Assembly (NCBI RefSeq): GCF_954871325.1
Contig: NC_088777.1
Location: 47,779,366 to 47,843,365, forward strand
Origin: Gordionus sp. m RMFG-2023
Lineage: Eukaryota; Nematomorpha; Gordioida; Chordodea; Parachordodidae
DNA length: 64,000 nt
Reading direction: 5' to 3'
This document shows, piece by piece, positions 22,601 to 34,100 of the stretch. The first letter of the stretch is position 1, and each line of letters starts with the position of its first letter. Below the pieces are notes generated by a model. That model saw only the letters and a list, made by a program, of their open reading frames with translations. It searched no databases and was not told the DNA's origin. The translations under genes were made by a program, and so were the position numbers.

Positions 22601-25018
22601 AAAACTAGAACCCCTGTAACAAATAAACCGATATCCACTAAAAGATTTAAAACGAAAAGACCAAAAAGAAAAAGAACTCATAAAACTAGTAGAATTCTCA
22701 TAACAACTTCTACTAGAACCTTTAAAACTACTAAAACCCTTAAAACTACTAGAACCATCAAAACTACAAGAACTCCAATAACTACAAGAACTCTAATAAC
22801 TACAAGAACTCCAACAACTACAAGAACACCAGAAACTACCACGGAAACTACAAAAATCCCCATAATGACTAAAACCAAAAAAACAACTATCAAATATAAT
22901 AATATAACTACTAATCTTTTAACTAATACCACAACTCCGATTATTACGACTATACCTACAATAATTATTACAACTCCGGCAACGACAATTACTACTTTCA
23001 TATCTACTACTAAGATAACAACGACAACCATAGCTAATAGTCTTACAACTACTATCCCAAATGTGACGACTACAATACCTACAACAAATATTACAACTAT
23101 TGCTACAACTCCGACAACTACAACTTCGCCAACTACTACCTCTCCTATAACTATTGCCAACACTTCGACAACCATCATTAATGTCACGCCTCCTCCAATA
23201 TCAACTACTAGAGTTCTCAGAACTACTAGAATTACTATATCAACCAGAACCATTAAAATTACTAGAACCCCTATAACAAATAAACCGATATCCACTAGAA
23301 GATTTAAAACGAAAAGACCAAAAAGAAAAAGAACCCATAAAACTGATAGTACTTCTAAAACTAGTAGAATTCCCATAACAACTTCTACTAGAACCTTTAA
23401 AACTACTAGAACCCTTAAAACTACTAGAACCATCAAAACTACAAGAACTCCAATAACTACAAGAACTCCAATAACTACAAGAACTCCAACAACTACAAGA
23501 ACTCCAACAACTACAAGAACTCCAACAACTACAAGAACACCAGAAACTACAAAAATCCCCATAATGACTAAAACCAAAAAAACAACTATCAAAAATAACA
23601 ATATAACTACTAATCTTGTACCTAATACCACAACTCCAATTACTACTACTATACCTACAATAATTATTACAACTCCGGCAACTTCAACGACAATTACTAC
23701 TTTCATATCTACTACTAACATAACAACGACAACCATAGCTAATAGCCTTACAACTACTATCCCAAATGTGACGATTACAATACCTACAACAAATCTTACA
23801 ACTATTGCTACAACTCCGACAACTACAACTCCCCCAACTACTACCTCTCCTATAACTATTGCCAACACTTCGACAACCATCATAAATGCCACGCCTCCTC
23901 CAATATCAACTACTAGAGTTCTCAGAACTACTAGAATTACTATATCAACCAGAACCATTAAAATTACTAGAACCCCTATAACAAATAAATCGATATCCAC
24001 TAGAAGATTTAAAACGAAGAGACCAAAAAGAAAAAGAACTCATAAAACTGATAGTATTTCTAAAACTAGTAGAATTCCCAAAACAACTTCTACTAGAACC
24101 TCTAAAGCTACTAGAACCCTTAAAACTACTAGAACCATCAAAACTACAAGAACTCCAATAACTACAAGAACTCCAACAACTACAAGAACTCTAACAACTA
24201 CAAGAACCCCAAAGACTACTTCGGAAGCTACTAAAATCCCCATAATGACTAAAACCAAAAAAACAACTATCAATAATAACAATATAACTGCTAATCTTGT
24301 AACTAATACCACAACTCCGATTACTATTAATATACCTAGACTTATTATAACAACTCAGACTAATATCACAATTTCTACGTCTAATTCTAGTATAACTCCG
24401 ACAAATATAACTACTAACCTTACAACTACTACCCCAGTGACGACTATGATCCCCACAACAATTTTCACAACTCCTACGACTCTAGTTACAACTTCGACAA
24501 CTATTTCTCCTACTACAACTCCACCAACTATTTTAACTCTACCAACTACTACAACTTCACCAACTACTACAATTTCTCCAACTACTACAATTTCTCCAAC
24601 TTCACCAACTACTATAACTCCACCAACCACTTCACCAACTACTACAACTCAACCAACTACTACAACTCCAACAACTACTACAATTTCACAAACCACTTCA
24701 ACTTCACTAACCACTACAATACCAACTTCTACAACTTCACCAACTACTACAAATTTACCAACTACTACAACTTTACCAACTACTACAACTTCACCAACTA
24801 TTACAACTTCACCAACTACTACGGCCCCATCAACTACTACAATTTCACCAGCTACTACAACTGTACCAACTACTACAACTTCACAAACTACGACTATCAG
24901 TCCTATAACTTCTACTATAAGTTCTACAACTATAATTACTACCACAATTTCGACACCTACTACTCTTACAATTGTTAGCATAACTCCCATAACTATGATT
25001 ACAACTCCTTTGGGATAA
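16693..25018 (+). CDS. Gene C: large secreted mucin-like protein (6 exons)
   Basis: Exons are 16693-16710, 16766-16820, 18413-18526, 18637-18738, 18789-18958 and 20975-25018, summing to 4503 bases, 1500 residues. Exons 1 and 2 give MHLNSL-CVAIFLAIGINYG, a signal peptide with the NYG end shared by A and B. Exon 3 has NVGRRPLQLCILSGGK; exon 4 has NVQFFSARKPFDEAVCNFE and LPPPYVI; exon 5 has MNGLTVVVRREFP and FRFYVRNS; exon 6 opens TIVGSSIKVLEATIYY with LIP, the family motif, before the tail. The tail of about 1300 residues is rich in Thr with Ile, Asn, Pro, Ser and patches of Lys/Arg. It contains many N-x-T/S sites (such as NIT, NAT) and TTTTSPTTT-like blocks near its end, so dense N- and O-glycosylation is likely. 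No membrane anchor is visible at the C-terminus (ends TTPLG). An AATAAA lies at 25238. Unknown family; largest member of the cluster. Confidence 0.85.
16711..20974 (+). other. Introns of gene C
   Basis: The introns are 16711-16765, 16821-18412, 18527-18636, 18739-18788 and 18959-20974. The second holds the 78-bp duplication and GC-rich dispersed-repeat pieces (17575-17765, 18180-18310). The last holds another such piece (19680-19830), a block at 19190-19300 that recurs at about 53150-53260 (agcgtcatttaaattt, then tatagcctaat-ataggc), and a block at 20220-20268 that recurs at 40008-40050 (gggtcgggttgaaac, then ttgattt). Confidence 0.55.
17540..17695. repeat. Perfect 78-bp tandem duplication
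   Basis: Bases 17540-17617 and 17618-17695 are identical as far as I can read. The unit begins gtatattctatat, includes the GC-rich core cctggcccggccct and ends aagtac. It lies in the long second intron of gene C. Identity of both copies in an otherwise degenerate region means a recent event or an assembly artefact. Confidence 0.95.
21232..24330 (+). repeat. Long coding repeat units in the tail of gene C
   Basis: The marker acgaaaagaccaaaaag (Lys/Arg patch KRPKRKR) occurs at 22011, 22653, 23310 and 24015 (last with one change), with a weaker relative near 21350. Spacings are 642, 657 and 705 bases, all divisible by three, or 214, 219 and 235 residues. Within a unit come a TTRTP-type block, an acidic-free KTKKTTIKNN stretch, a long Thr/Ile/Asn mucin-like stretch, PPPISTTRVLRTTRI and the basic patch. 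The TTRTP pentapeptide number varies between units. Expansion and contraction in frame indicate a translated sequence. Confidence 0.9.
24480..24920 (+). repeat. Short Thr/Ser/Pro repeat at the C-terminal end of gene C
   Basis: Runs of actactacaacttcacca-like triplets give (P/S)TTTT(S/T)PTTT-type peptides. The pattern is shorter and more irregular than the large units upstream and lacks their Lys/Arg patches, so the protein goes from a mixed basic region to a neutral mucin-like end. Confidence 0.85.
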
Positions 25019-25711
25019 TAATAGAGTTAATTTTTTTTTATATAAAACCATTATTTATATCTCTGTTTTAGCTTAAAGAATTTTATTTGTATAAAAGATG
25101 TATATATTTATTATAGTTACTCCTTTTTCAATCACAATTATATAATTTTAACGTAAAATTTTCTAAAAAATATGGATACATATTAGTTATTTGATATAAT
25201 CACTATAACATATTTTTATAATACAAGTTAATTGTCCAATAAATTTATATATTTTTAATTTATAATACAATCATTATTTAGATTGCTTATAAAATATAAA
25301 AATCTTATTAATATTACTATTCGCAAAATTATATCTGAACATTAAAGCAATATTATATTAATCAATAAATGTTGACAATTTTTACAAAAAGCAATATATC
25401 AAGTAACTTTCCAAGATTATAGGTGAATCCATATCGTTTTTTTTAAACTATTATCAACATATTTATTTCTTTCCTGATTAGAAATTATATTTAAAATTAT
25501 TCAAAAAATTAATTGCATATCTTAAAAATGTTTTTTTTAACCTTAATTAAGGAAACCAGGTAATTTACAGTTCGATTCTTGATGCGACAAGTGATTTATT
25601 ATACCAACCTAGGTGTTTGCTAAGAGATATATGTAGTAGAAGTAAATCAGGGCACTTTTGCACTAAGCATGAATCCGTTAATATATATTAAAAAATGGGT
25701 CTTATTGCATT

Positions 25712-25838
25712 TTAGGCGTTGTGTAAATTGCTTTATGTTAGACTAACGTCGCGCATCATCAATCATCATTTAGATTAAGGCGTTGAGCAAATTGCTTTTA
25801 AGTTTGACTAACGTCCCATACCATCATTTAGATTTAGT
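25712..25838. repeat. Two-copy tandem repeat of about 64 bp
   Basis: The blocks taggcgttgtgtaaattgct...gactaacgtc...catcatttagatt (about 25712-25776) and aaggcgttgagcaaattgct...gactaacgtc...catcatttagatt (about 25777-25838) are adjacent and similar over most of their length. Confidence 0.8.
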
Positions 25839-28800
25839 ATTAACCATGTTAAATAACATTAATTTTTACATGTCATGTATTTTCGATATTATCTAAAATA
25901 ATTTTCGATTAAAGAAAAAAATTTCAAACACGTAATTTACCTTTTAAATTTATTTAGACTGTAAACGAGCAATAATCTTTATAATAGATACAACTAAAAC
26001 CTCACTTAATATGTTATAATTAATGGAACAAGATTTTTAAGACAATATTAAATTTAATATTTTTTTAATTGTTACTATTATCAATTATTATGATGTTCAT
26101 TTTAAAAGAGGCAACAAACATTTTTTATGGGCGCGATGGAGACATGCTTAAAACTCTTTGCATAAATAATTATAATTTTTTTAATCAGAATTTCATTCCA
26201 ATGAAAATAATTGTAATCCATTGCGTTATTTTCGCTAAGCAGTAGTCATACTATTTGAATTTGGAAGGGAAAATATAAAATTGCAAATTTCTCTATTAAA
26301 GGAGAGTTATTATTTGAAAGGAAATCCATCCATTTTTCTTGCACGTTCATATTACTGTTTTTGGATAATTTATATTCATAATCGGAATTAAAATGTGAAT
26401 ATTCCTCAAAGAGATTATCGGAATCTATATTTAATATTTATAATTATTACTAAATTCTTGAAATTCATCAAATACAAACATTTTCTAATGTATTCTATAT
26501 TTCTACAAACATCTTTGATTCATTTTTGAAATTTAAAGCCTTTTCTTCATCAGTATTACGTTGTAAAATGTTTTTGGAAATGTTTTCATAAAATTTTTGT
26601 TGAATTTTAAAAGAATTCTCAGGTTTTTTTATAAGAGCACATATACATATATATATAGCTAAGACATCATTATATTGTAATTGCAAGTTTATGTTAATAA
26701 CAATTCTTAAATATGCCTCTTAAATTAAATATTGACAAATTAACATGATTGGTTAGTTGGGCTATTAACAAACAATAAATTTTTTTTAGATATTTGAAAA
26801 TAATATTAATTTAAAACTTTATGTTTGTTTTAAAAATATTTTATTTAAAAAACGTGAGAAAAGTGGATTATTTTGAATTGCTCAAAGACTGGAGGATAAA
26901 TAGTGACATCTAGCAACCCTGAGTGCGCTTGCCACACTTTATCTTTAATTAACACAAAAGATAGTCCTTCTGCAATATCAAACTCTAGGAATATTGGAAT
27001 GATTTGAGCAATGAGAAAATTGCAAAATTATGAAAAGGCCAAAATCTTCAAAAAATATAAGGGAGATAACAGGATGTAATCAGCCCAAAGTTACATGCAT
27101 AACTAGATGGAATACCCTATGAGATATTATGACTTCATTGTTAAAATATTAATAACAATTAAATTAATTATATTAAACAATTGAATGTCCCACTTTTGAA
27201 GAAGTGGATATTGTTTTTATTAAGAAATATTGTAAGGTTTTAAGCCATGTAACAATTTCACTAAAGAAACTATAAGGGGAGAGTCCGGTTTTATACTAAT
27301 TTTCTTCTTATTTTGCTATTTACCTAAGAGTTGATATACTAAAATTAATAATGTTAGCAGAGCTTGAAACGCTAAGATAATGAATATTTTAAAAAAAAAT
27401 GTTCAGGCTTCTGAAAATTTAAATGTGGCTTCTAGACTCCCCTTCTGATATTTAACACGGTTATCTTGATATTGATTAAGGAATTCTTTGATGTTCCAGT
27501 TTCCTATAAACAATGGGATTACAGATTCCGTTTCCGGTAATTTTCCCCGGTTCTGTTAAAAATAAAAAAAGAAACTATTTCTAAATATTCAGACATTTTG
27601 ACTAGGAGCCAAATTAACATCTATATTTTGTTTTATCTGAAAACTAACAATTGGGATAATAATTTATAGAATATTATTTAATGCTAGTATATTTTTATAC
27701 ATGGAAGCAAAAAATCAAATCAGATAAGTCAGGGTGGTACTAAACCAGCCATATACATATCCTTAGGCGACATGTTATTCTTACTGCTAAAGAATACGTG
27801 ATGATTATTGGTATTTATTTGGCAAACAATCGTAATATATAATATAAAAGAGTTTCTTGATAAAAATTATTGCTACCCGATTTTTAAATTTTTTTACTGT
27901 ACGCTAACCCGCTCAATGTTAAAATTATTTAACCCGCCTTCAAGCCCGCCTGTTGAATGGACAAACGTGAGCCGCCGAGCTAAATAACTCTTGCAGGTCT
28001 CAAGTAATATGTGAGAAAAAGAGAGATAAAGGATAGGTGTAATTAGAATAAGAGATTTGACTCTATTTCCTTTTCAAATTTAAAAAATAATGATTATATA
28101 ATGATTTAAATTTTATTTTAGAGAGGCCACGAAAATAGATGAGTCAGTTACAGGGAGTGATTTGGTGAGGTGATAAGGTTAAGTGGCACTAATGATCAAT
28201 CCTAGGTTCGGTCATGATCTTTAACGGATGCAATGAAATTTAGAGAAAAATTATTTTACAATGATGTCATTTTGTCATATTTAGATTTAAAGAATATTAA
28301 AACCTTTTCCTGAAGAAGATATTTATAAAATTGAAGATTTCTTTTAAACATATTTTTAAATTTTATTATAAAGATATCAAATGCTTTTAACTGAAGGAGA
28401 AAAAGGATACTAACAAACATAATGATGGTAATGGAATCAAATTATGTTAATAGAATCTAGTGGAGATGAATCAAAAACATAAAATGAATCTTTCATAAAA
28501 AATTATTTAACAGTTCAGAATTTATATAATAAAAGTTCGTTTTGGGTTCCGATTTTTAGCCTTTGAAAATTACTTTATATCATTATACATTTTATTAGAT
28601 TGCCATTCCGAAAACGCGTTTAAATCAAAGGATCCTATTAGGTGCAGGGAATATGATTACAGCATAATGTACAAAAAACGTACCCCTTCACGCATATCTC
28701 ATCTCATTACGTTTGAGAGTAATGTTAACACGAAATATGAACCCTAAAAAGGCTTTTGTAATAGAAAATGCTTGATTTGTCTACATGAAAATGTTTTAGG

Positions 28801-28869
28801 ATGTAGAAAATAAATAAATACAAGAAAAGAAGATATAAAGAAAATAGCAAAGTAATTTAGGAAAAGATA

Positions 28870-29400
28870 ATGAGAGGTATTGGAGACTATTTGATGGAAG
28901 GGATAAAGCTTAGGTAGTTAGAGCAAAATATGGCTTTAGCAAGCCTATTCTGTAAAGAAAGTTCCTTGAGTTGATCGATCTTATCACGGATCCTTCTCCC
29001 TAATCTAAAAAAAAATTAAGCTTTGCTACCGAAATATATTAAAGTAGAGCAGACAATGGGTGTGAATGCTCAAGAAGGATTGATGAAACTATATCCATTT
29101 ATTTTCCGATAGAGAGTGCCAGGGCATCGCCATTTTGGTTAGATGAGGCAATTGAATCAATGCTGAAGAAACCATGAGCTGACTTTTTGACCATGGAGCT
29201 GAGGACACACTGGCTGGACGTATAATATCGTTAAATATGAAGTTGGTTCAAGTCTAGAGAGGATTCTCACCGATTTAATTCCTCTCAAAAGTATATCGTG
29301 AAAATACTGTTTTCGCATTGGTAAGATTCAATTAAGATTTGTCCAATATCTAATCTTAGCTTATGTTAGGAGAGGAGCAAAGTAAATTCATTAGGTTAAC
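28870..29400 (+). pseudogene. Degraded coding-like block, unknown
   Basis: Reading across frames on the plus strand gives protein-like phrases: YGFSKPIL, KFLELIDLITDPSP, KVEQTMGVNAQEGLMKLYPF and, further on, SSLERILTDLIPLKS with YCFRIGKIQLRFVQYLILAYV. Base composition is less AT-rich than the surroundings. The phrases are interrupted by stops and lie in more than one frame. I do not recognise the parent; an old retrocopy or a transposon fragment are both possible. Confidence 0.3.
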
Positions 29401-30842
29401 AATACTGTTATCTCATTGTGGTGTATTCTATTTTTAAAATTTTTCTATTATATCAAAGCAACATTTTGTTACTTATTATTATTTGATTTTATAATAACGC
29501 AATTTTTTTTCATATCGAAAATAATTTATAAATAAAACACGTTACCGTCATTTTTTATCTTGCGAAAAAGGGAACTGATTATTCAAAAAGGAGTGACACA
29601 TTACACATTTTTTTTAAAAAAATTTTTTACAACAAAATAGTAAAAGTATACAAATTATAGTTTAGATAAGTATATTTGTAATATTTATTCATTTTCAACA
29701 AATGTTTTTAAAATTTTTATCAGATTAATAAGATAGCTTTATACTCACAGCTTTCGCAGGATCAAAACACGCGTTCAACTGCAGATGACAGGATGGGAGG
29801 GTTGTGTTGCATTTATAAATAAACATTAAGTGGGGGATATTTTAAATAATAATATTCTTTATTTTCGTAAATACTTAGAGTATTTCGCATGAATCTTCAT
29901 TAAGATCCTCATCGAATTTTTTCCTATTTATCAGAGTTAATATGGTTTGTGTAGTCTGATTTATATTTGTATTTTCAAGATTCCCTCTTAAGATGGAAAT
30001 AAGTATACAATTTTTTATTTCGTCGTTTTGGAAATGAATCCAGGGCCAATTCAGTTTAATGCAACAAATAACGTTTTGCCTCAAGTAACGCCGTCACTTT
30101 CATCAATACTTTGCATCACTACATTTTTTATAAATATATGGCTTACTTTATTGATTTTATATTTAGTAAATTAATAATTTGCTCGTTTTTAATATCTAAA
30201 AATGAAATTTTAACATTTTTTTTTTCACTACCATTGTAATTTTGATTTGTGATTTCTTTTACTCGTCGCCAAATATGATTCATCTTCTTTGAATATCCAC
30301 AACGTGATTAGCTATCATTTGTTATTCTCCATTATTTAGGATTCACCGCCTTTTATACAATTCTTTGTCATTTCTGCATTTCTATGACGGGATAATCAGT
30401 AATAAAAGGGTAATCCTCATTGCTCGAAAAAAGGCATGATTGCTTCTAATTGGTACTTAAACAGAATTTTTAGAAATTTCAAATAAAATACATTTTTTTT
30501 TCTGAGGAATTGTAATTGGTAAATTAATTCCTCTTAAAATGTAATTATGCCGAACCCTGTAAAACTATACTTATTATTTACAAAATTTTTTATTTTAATA
30601 TATATTTATTTTCGGATGAGCAGAGGAAAGGGGTGTATAAGAAGCCATTTTATTTTTTTAAAAAAATAATATGCGAATTTCATTAATGGCAACATTTTTT
30701 AAATAAATTTATTAATTGTTCAACATGAATTTATAATAATAGATAATCCATTCACAGAATATTATTAGTAACCTTCATTTTATAATGATATTCCCTATGC
30801 TATTAAGCATGATTCTATATAAATCTAATAATCACTTTAAAA

Positions 30843-30848
30843 TTTATT
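30843..30848 (-). terminator. Poly(A) signal of the NDST gene
   Basis: AATAAA on the minus strand lies about 50 bases beyond the distal NDST stop codon (30896-30898) and about 150 beyond the first in-frame stop (30999-31001). Its position nearer the distal stop fits the longer reading of the last exon. The motif is common by chance in such AT-rich DNA. Confidence 0.35.
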
Positions 30849-30895
30849 ATCAAATTAAAGGTCTAATTTATAAAAAATTAAAATTTTTCAGTCGA

Positions 30896-31143
30896 TCATA
30901 GCCATGACGGTTTAATATTTCTTTTGAATTTCTTATCATTCAACCATTTCTTTAATTCAGTATTATAGGGCCTTTGTATCAATTGGTTATATAACATATT
31001 AATATATATAAAACTTGTAATATTGTTCCAAAAAATTCCTAGTGGTTTGGTCGAATGGTGGATAATTTATTCCTTTACTCTTTGACATGCATTTTTTTTT
31101 TGTGCCGTCATTTAGACAATAAATATTTTTGGTAGTATCAAAC
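30896..31143 (-). CDS. NDST: NDST last exon, C-terminal frame change
   Basis: FDTTKNIYCLNDGTKKKCMS and KSKGINYPPFDQTTRNFLE match the family, with both Cys of the C-terminal loop. The open frame then reads YYKFYIY and stops at 30999-31001. In the next frame, without a gap, come LYNQLIQRPYNTELKKWL and KPSWL followed by a stop at 30896-30898, which resembles the family end (NVELSKLL...LPSWL). The switch falls in a short TA run (about 31000-31012). A sequencing error, a true shortening by about 26 residues, or an unrecognised splice are all possible. Confidence 0.85.
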
Positions 31144-34100
31144 CTAAAATATCAATTTATAATAATTTGAAATGATTATAAAATGTATCATAAAAAAAAA
31201 TATTTTAACGATCGGCAGACCTTAAATTTTCTTTGTAATCTATTTTCCCATCTAAATTCAAATTATTTTGAAGCGATGTCATTTCGGCCGAAGCGTCTTT
31301 CATTAATCTTTCGCCATCCACTAACACAATCTTTATTATAAAATTAATAAAGATATTATATTTATATAAATTGTGAGGTTTAAGGGGATTAGTGAACTTT
31401 AAAAATCATTATTTGATTGATTAGTTAGTAACTAGGACCTAACGATAATTGAGTTAAGTTTTAACCCAATAACTTTCGAGCCATTAAACAGCATAGAGGG
31501 CGAAAAAAATTATTGGACTGGATTATCGTGATATTTGTAAAAGTAAAAAAGGTCTTAGCCGGATGGCGTAAAAGATAAATTCCAATCGGGCCTGGTCGGA
31601 TATTTTTACTTTGCAGAACCACTGACTAGATAGATCCTCCAAAAAATCGAGAAGTATATTTATTATTCAATTTTTGTAAATCGAATAAGTGCCTTATTTC
31701 GTTTTTTATAATTCGAATAATTGTATTAAAGGAAGGTCTGGCTCAAAGTCCCAAAAAGAGATTTTTATACAGAGCGAATTGTGCAAAATAAGCCGTGCCG
31801 AAGTTTTGAAAGTGTTTTTATACAAAATCATTATGGGCTTAGTAAAAATACAGACCGAATCGCGTCGACTCCGACCTCTGCAATATTATTCGTAAAAGTT
31901 GAATGATATATTATTCGTAATACGAATAATAAATAATCAATTTTTTTTAAATTAATTTTTTTGGGGAGACCAGAATTTTATATCATAATTTACGAAATGT
32001 TTTAAAGAAAATATAGTTGAAATTTTTTTTTTATTATGCATGTATATAGGAAATTTTATTTTATAGAGGATATATAAATCGATATCAAAAAATAATCAAA
32101 TATGTTCAAAATAATCCATAGTGTTGAAATTATAGATGGGCTCGGTCTGCAAAATTTTAAGTCAGGCCTAGAAAATATTTGTTCAAGTTTTCTCGGATAC
32201 ATGAAATATCTAAGTTTTTCTTCAAGATTAATTTCTGATTCATTCCTCATGAAATTGGGTCTTCAGACAAAATGTAGCACCTTACTAAGCAATGCTCGAA
32301 TTATTCAATTAAAAATATGCACCCATCAAATTCTAACTTGTTATGCTTGTAAGATCTGAGCCATACTTGTCATGTAAAAAGAAATTTTATTTTTATATAT
32401 AATAATATTTCATAGATCTGTTTTTTATCAAAATAAACACTCATTAGGTGCATTATTAATACTCTGTTAAACTAAGAGCGGATTTTAGATTACATGAATT
32501 TTAGTGAAAGCTTATTTCAATTTTTATATTTGAATTTAACCAAAATCAATTCAATCTTAATTCGTAAGGTATTTGCGACACGGAGATCAAGGTTTGGGCA
32601 TAGTTTCTAGAAGTTGTATTCCCCCCCCCCTCAGTGTCAATGTTACATTAAGCTGTGTCCAAAATGTTTTGGAAAAAACCTCAAAATTTATAAATTTTTG
32701 CAAATTAATAAAATTATGAAACATGTCCGAAATCTTCTAATATTTTTTTTTAATTTTGTAAAAGTTAAAATAAGGAAAAACGAAAAGTACAACTAAAAAG
32801 AAAGAAAAAAAAACGTTAAAAAAAGAGAATAAAATGTGAAAAATAACAATTCCACCAAATACTTTAATATTACTAGTTTTTTCGTAATAAAAATTACCCA
32901 AGCAATGTTAATTTTTGTAAATGACGAAAAATGATTTAGGACACTACTTTATTTTTTTGCATTAAAAATAGCTTATGTTATTTATTTTTCCTCAAAATTT
33001 TATATATTTATATTTTTTTTAAATTTGAATCTACATAAGCATTAGATATATTCCGTTTTAAGAAAATTTCTAGATAAAGTATAAATTTACCTGCTCAGAT
33101 GAAAAATATTCTAGCCAACGATATAGATGAATAACGTATTTTCCTGGATTTAGGCACCTACGTTGTAATTTCAGAATCTTGGCACTTAAATTGGAATCGA
33201 GTCCAGAACTTTTAACACTGTAATTTACGATGGAATTGAAACTAAAATCCTCTGCTTTTTTGGCTTTAATATGCTAAAATATAACATCAAAATTTACAAT
33301 TTTGACTTATTATTTATACAACGTAAAATATTTTGTTCTAAAGTTTATATATATATCTTTTGATGTATCATATAAAATCATGTTTATCAAATTGTTAATA
33401 CTTTGAACCTTTTCTTATTATACACTTTTTATAAAATTAAATTGAGGTTTAAAAATTTTTTTTTATCTTATGCAATTTTATTCATTAGCTGATAAATATG
33501 AAATCAAAATTTTGATTAAAAAATAGTTTTAGATAATTAAAAAAAGGAAATTTACTTGATACCAAGAATATGCGCGATCTGCAGGATTGGTTAAAACAGC
33601 AATGATTATGGCTTTGGGTAATAAATTAAAAACTCTCTCAGGAGCAAATGAATGATCAAAATAAGTGGTCGATTTTTCTATATGTTGAATATTTGATTTT
33701 GCACAATTAGAACAGTTTGTATCATCCACAAAGAGGTCTAAATACCTATGAATATTATAAGTTAACCAATGACCAATTTTATTTTAAGCTGTAATAAACA
33801 AGGGGGAGATACATAGGGTCATGAAGCACGTGAGCTAACCCCATTTATTATAATAATTAAATCTAAGATTTAAAATGTAATCCTATGATCGATAAGATTT
33901 GACACGCGTCAACTCATTAAAATTTTAAGCTTTAGAGATGTTTTATGAATTTCTTAAAAATTTATTTCGTCTGAAATTTTAAAATTAAACCATAAATATT
34001 ATATGGATAACTCTTATATTATTTGTAAATTTTTAATTTAATGACAAAGAAGTGGGATTTTGCTATTTCGAATCGAGGAACATAGAATCATTTGTGCCAA

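Larger units (their letters stand above)
25019..30842. other. Interval without a supportable gene
   Basis: About 5.8 kb downstream of gene C and downstream of the NDST gene. It holds a small tandem duplication (25712-25838), a GC-richer dispersed-repeat piece near 27875-28000 (ctacccgatt, cccgcctt, gagccgccgagc), a degraded coding-like block (28870-29400), and two short open stretches on the minus strand: 26686-26495 and 30084-29875 (the second contains NWPWIHFQNDEIKN). These two have no ATG start and I do not recognise them; they could be isolated exons or chance. Confidence 0.4.

Noticed and set aside
21232-24990. Long Val/Leu/Ile-rich open frames on the minus strand opposite the tail of gene C
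   Set aside because: They are the antisense of Thr codons (ACN read backwards gives Val, Gly and similar). The plus strand has the signal peptide, family domain and splice sites; the minus strand has none.
28200-28215. tRNA-like B box (ggttcg) candidates here, near 17038 and near 48738
   Set aside because: No matching A box at the right distance and no cloverleaf could be drawn.
31689-31895. Open frame of 68 codons near the NDST 3' part
   Set aside because: No recognisable motif, lies inside an NDST intron on the opposite strand, and contains GC-rich dispersed-repeat sequence nearby.
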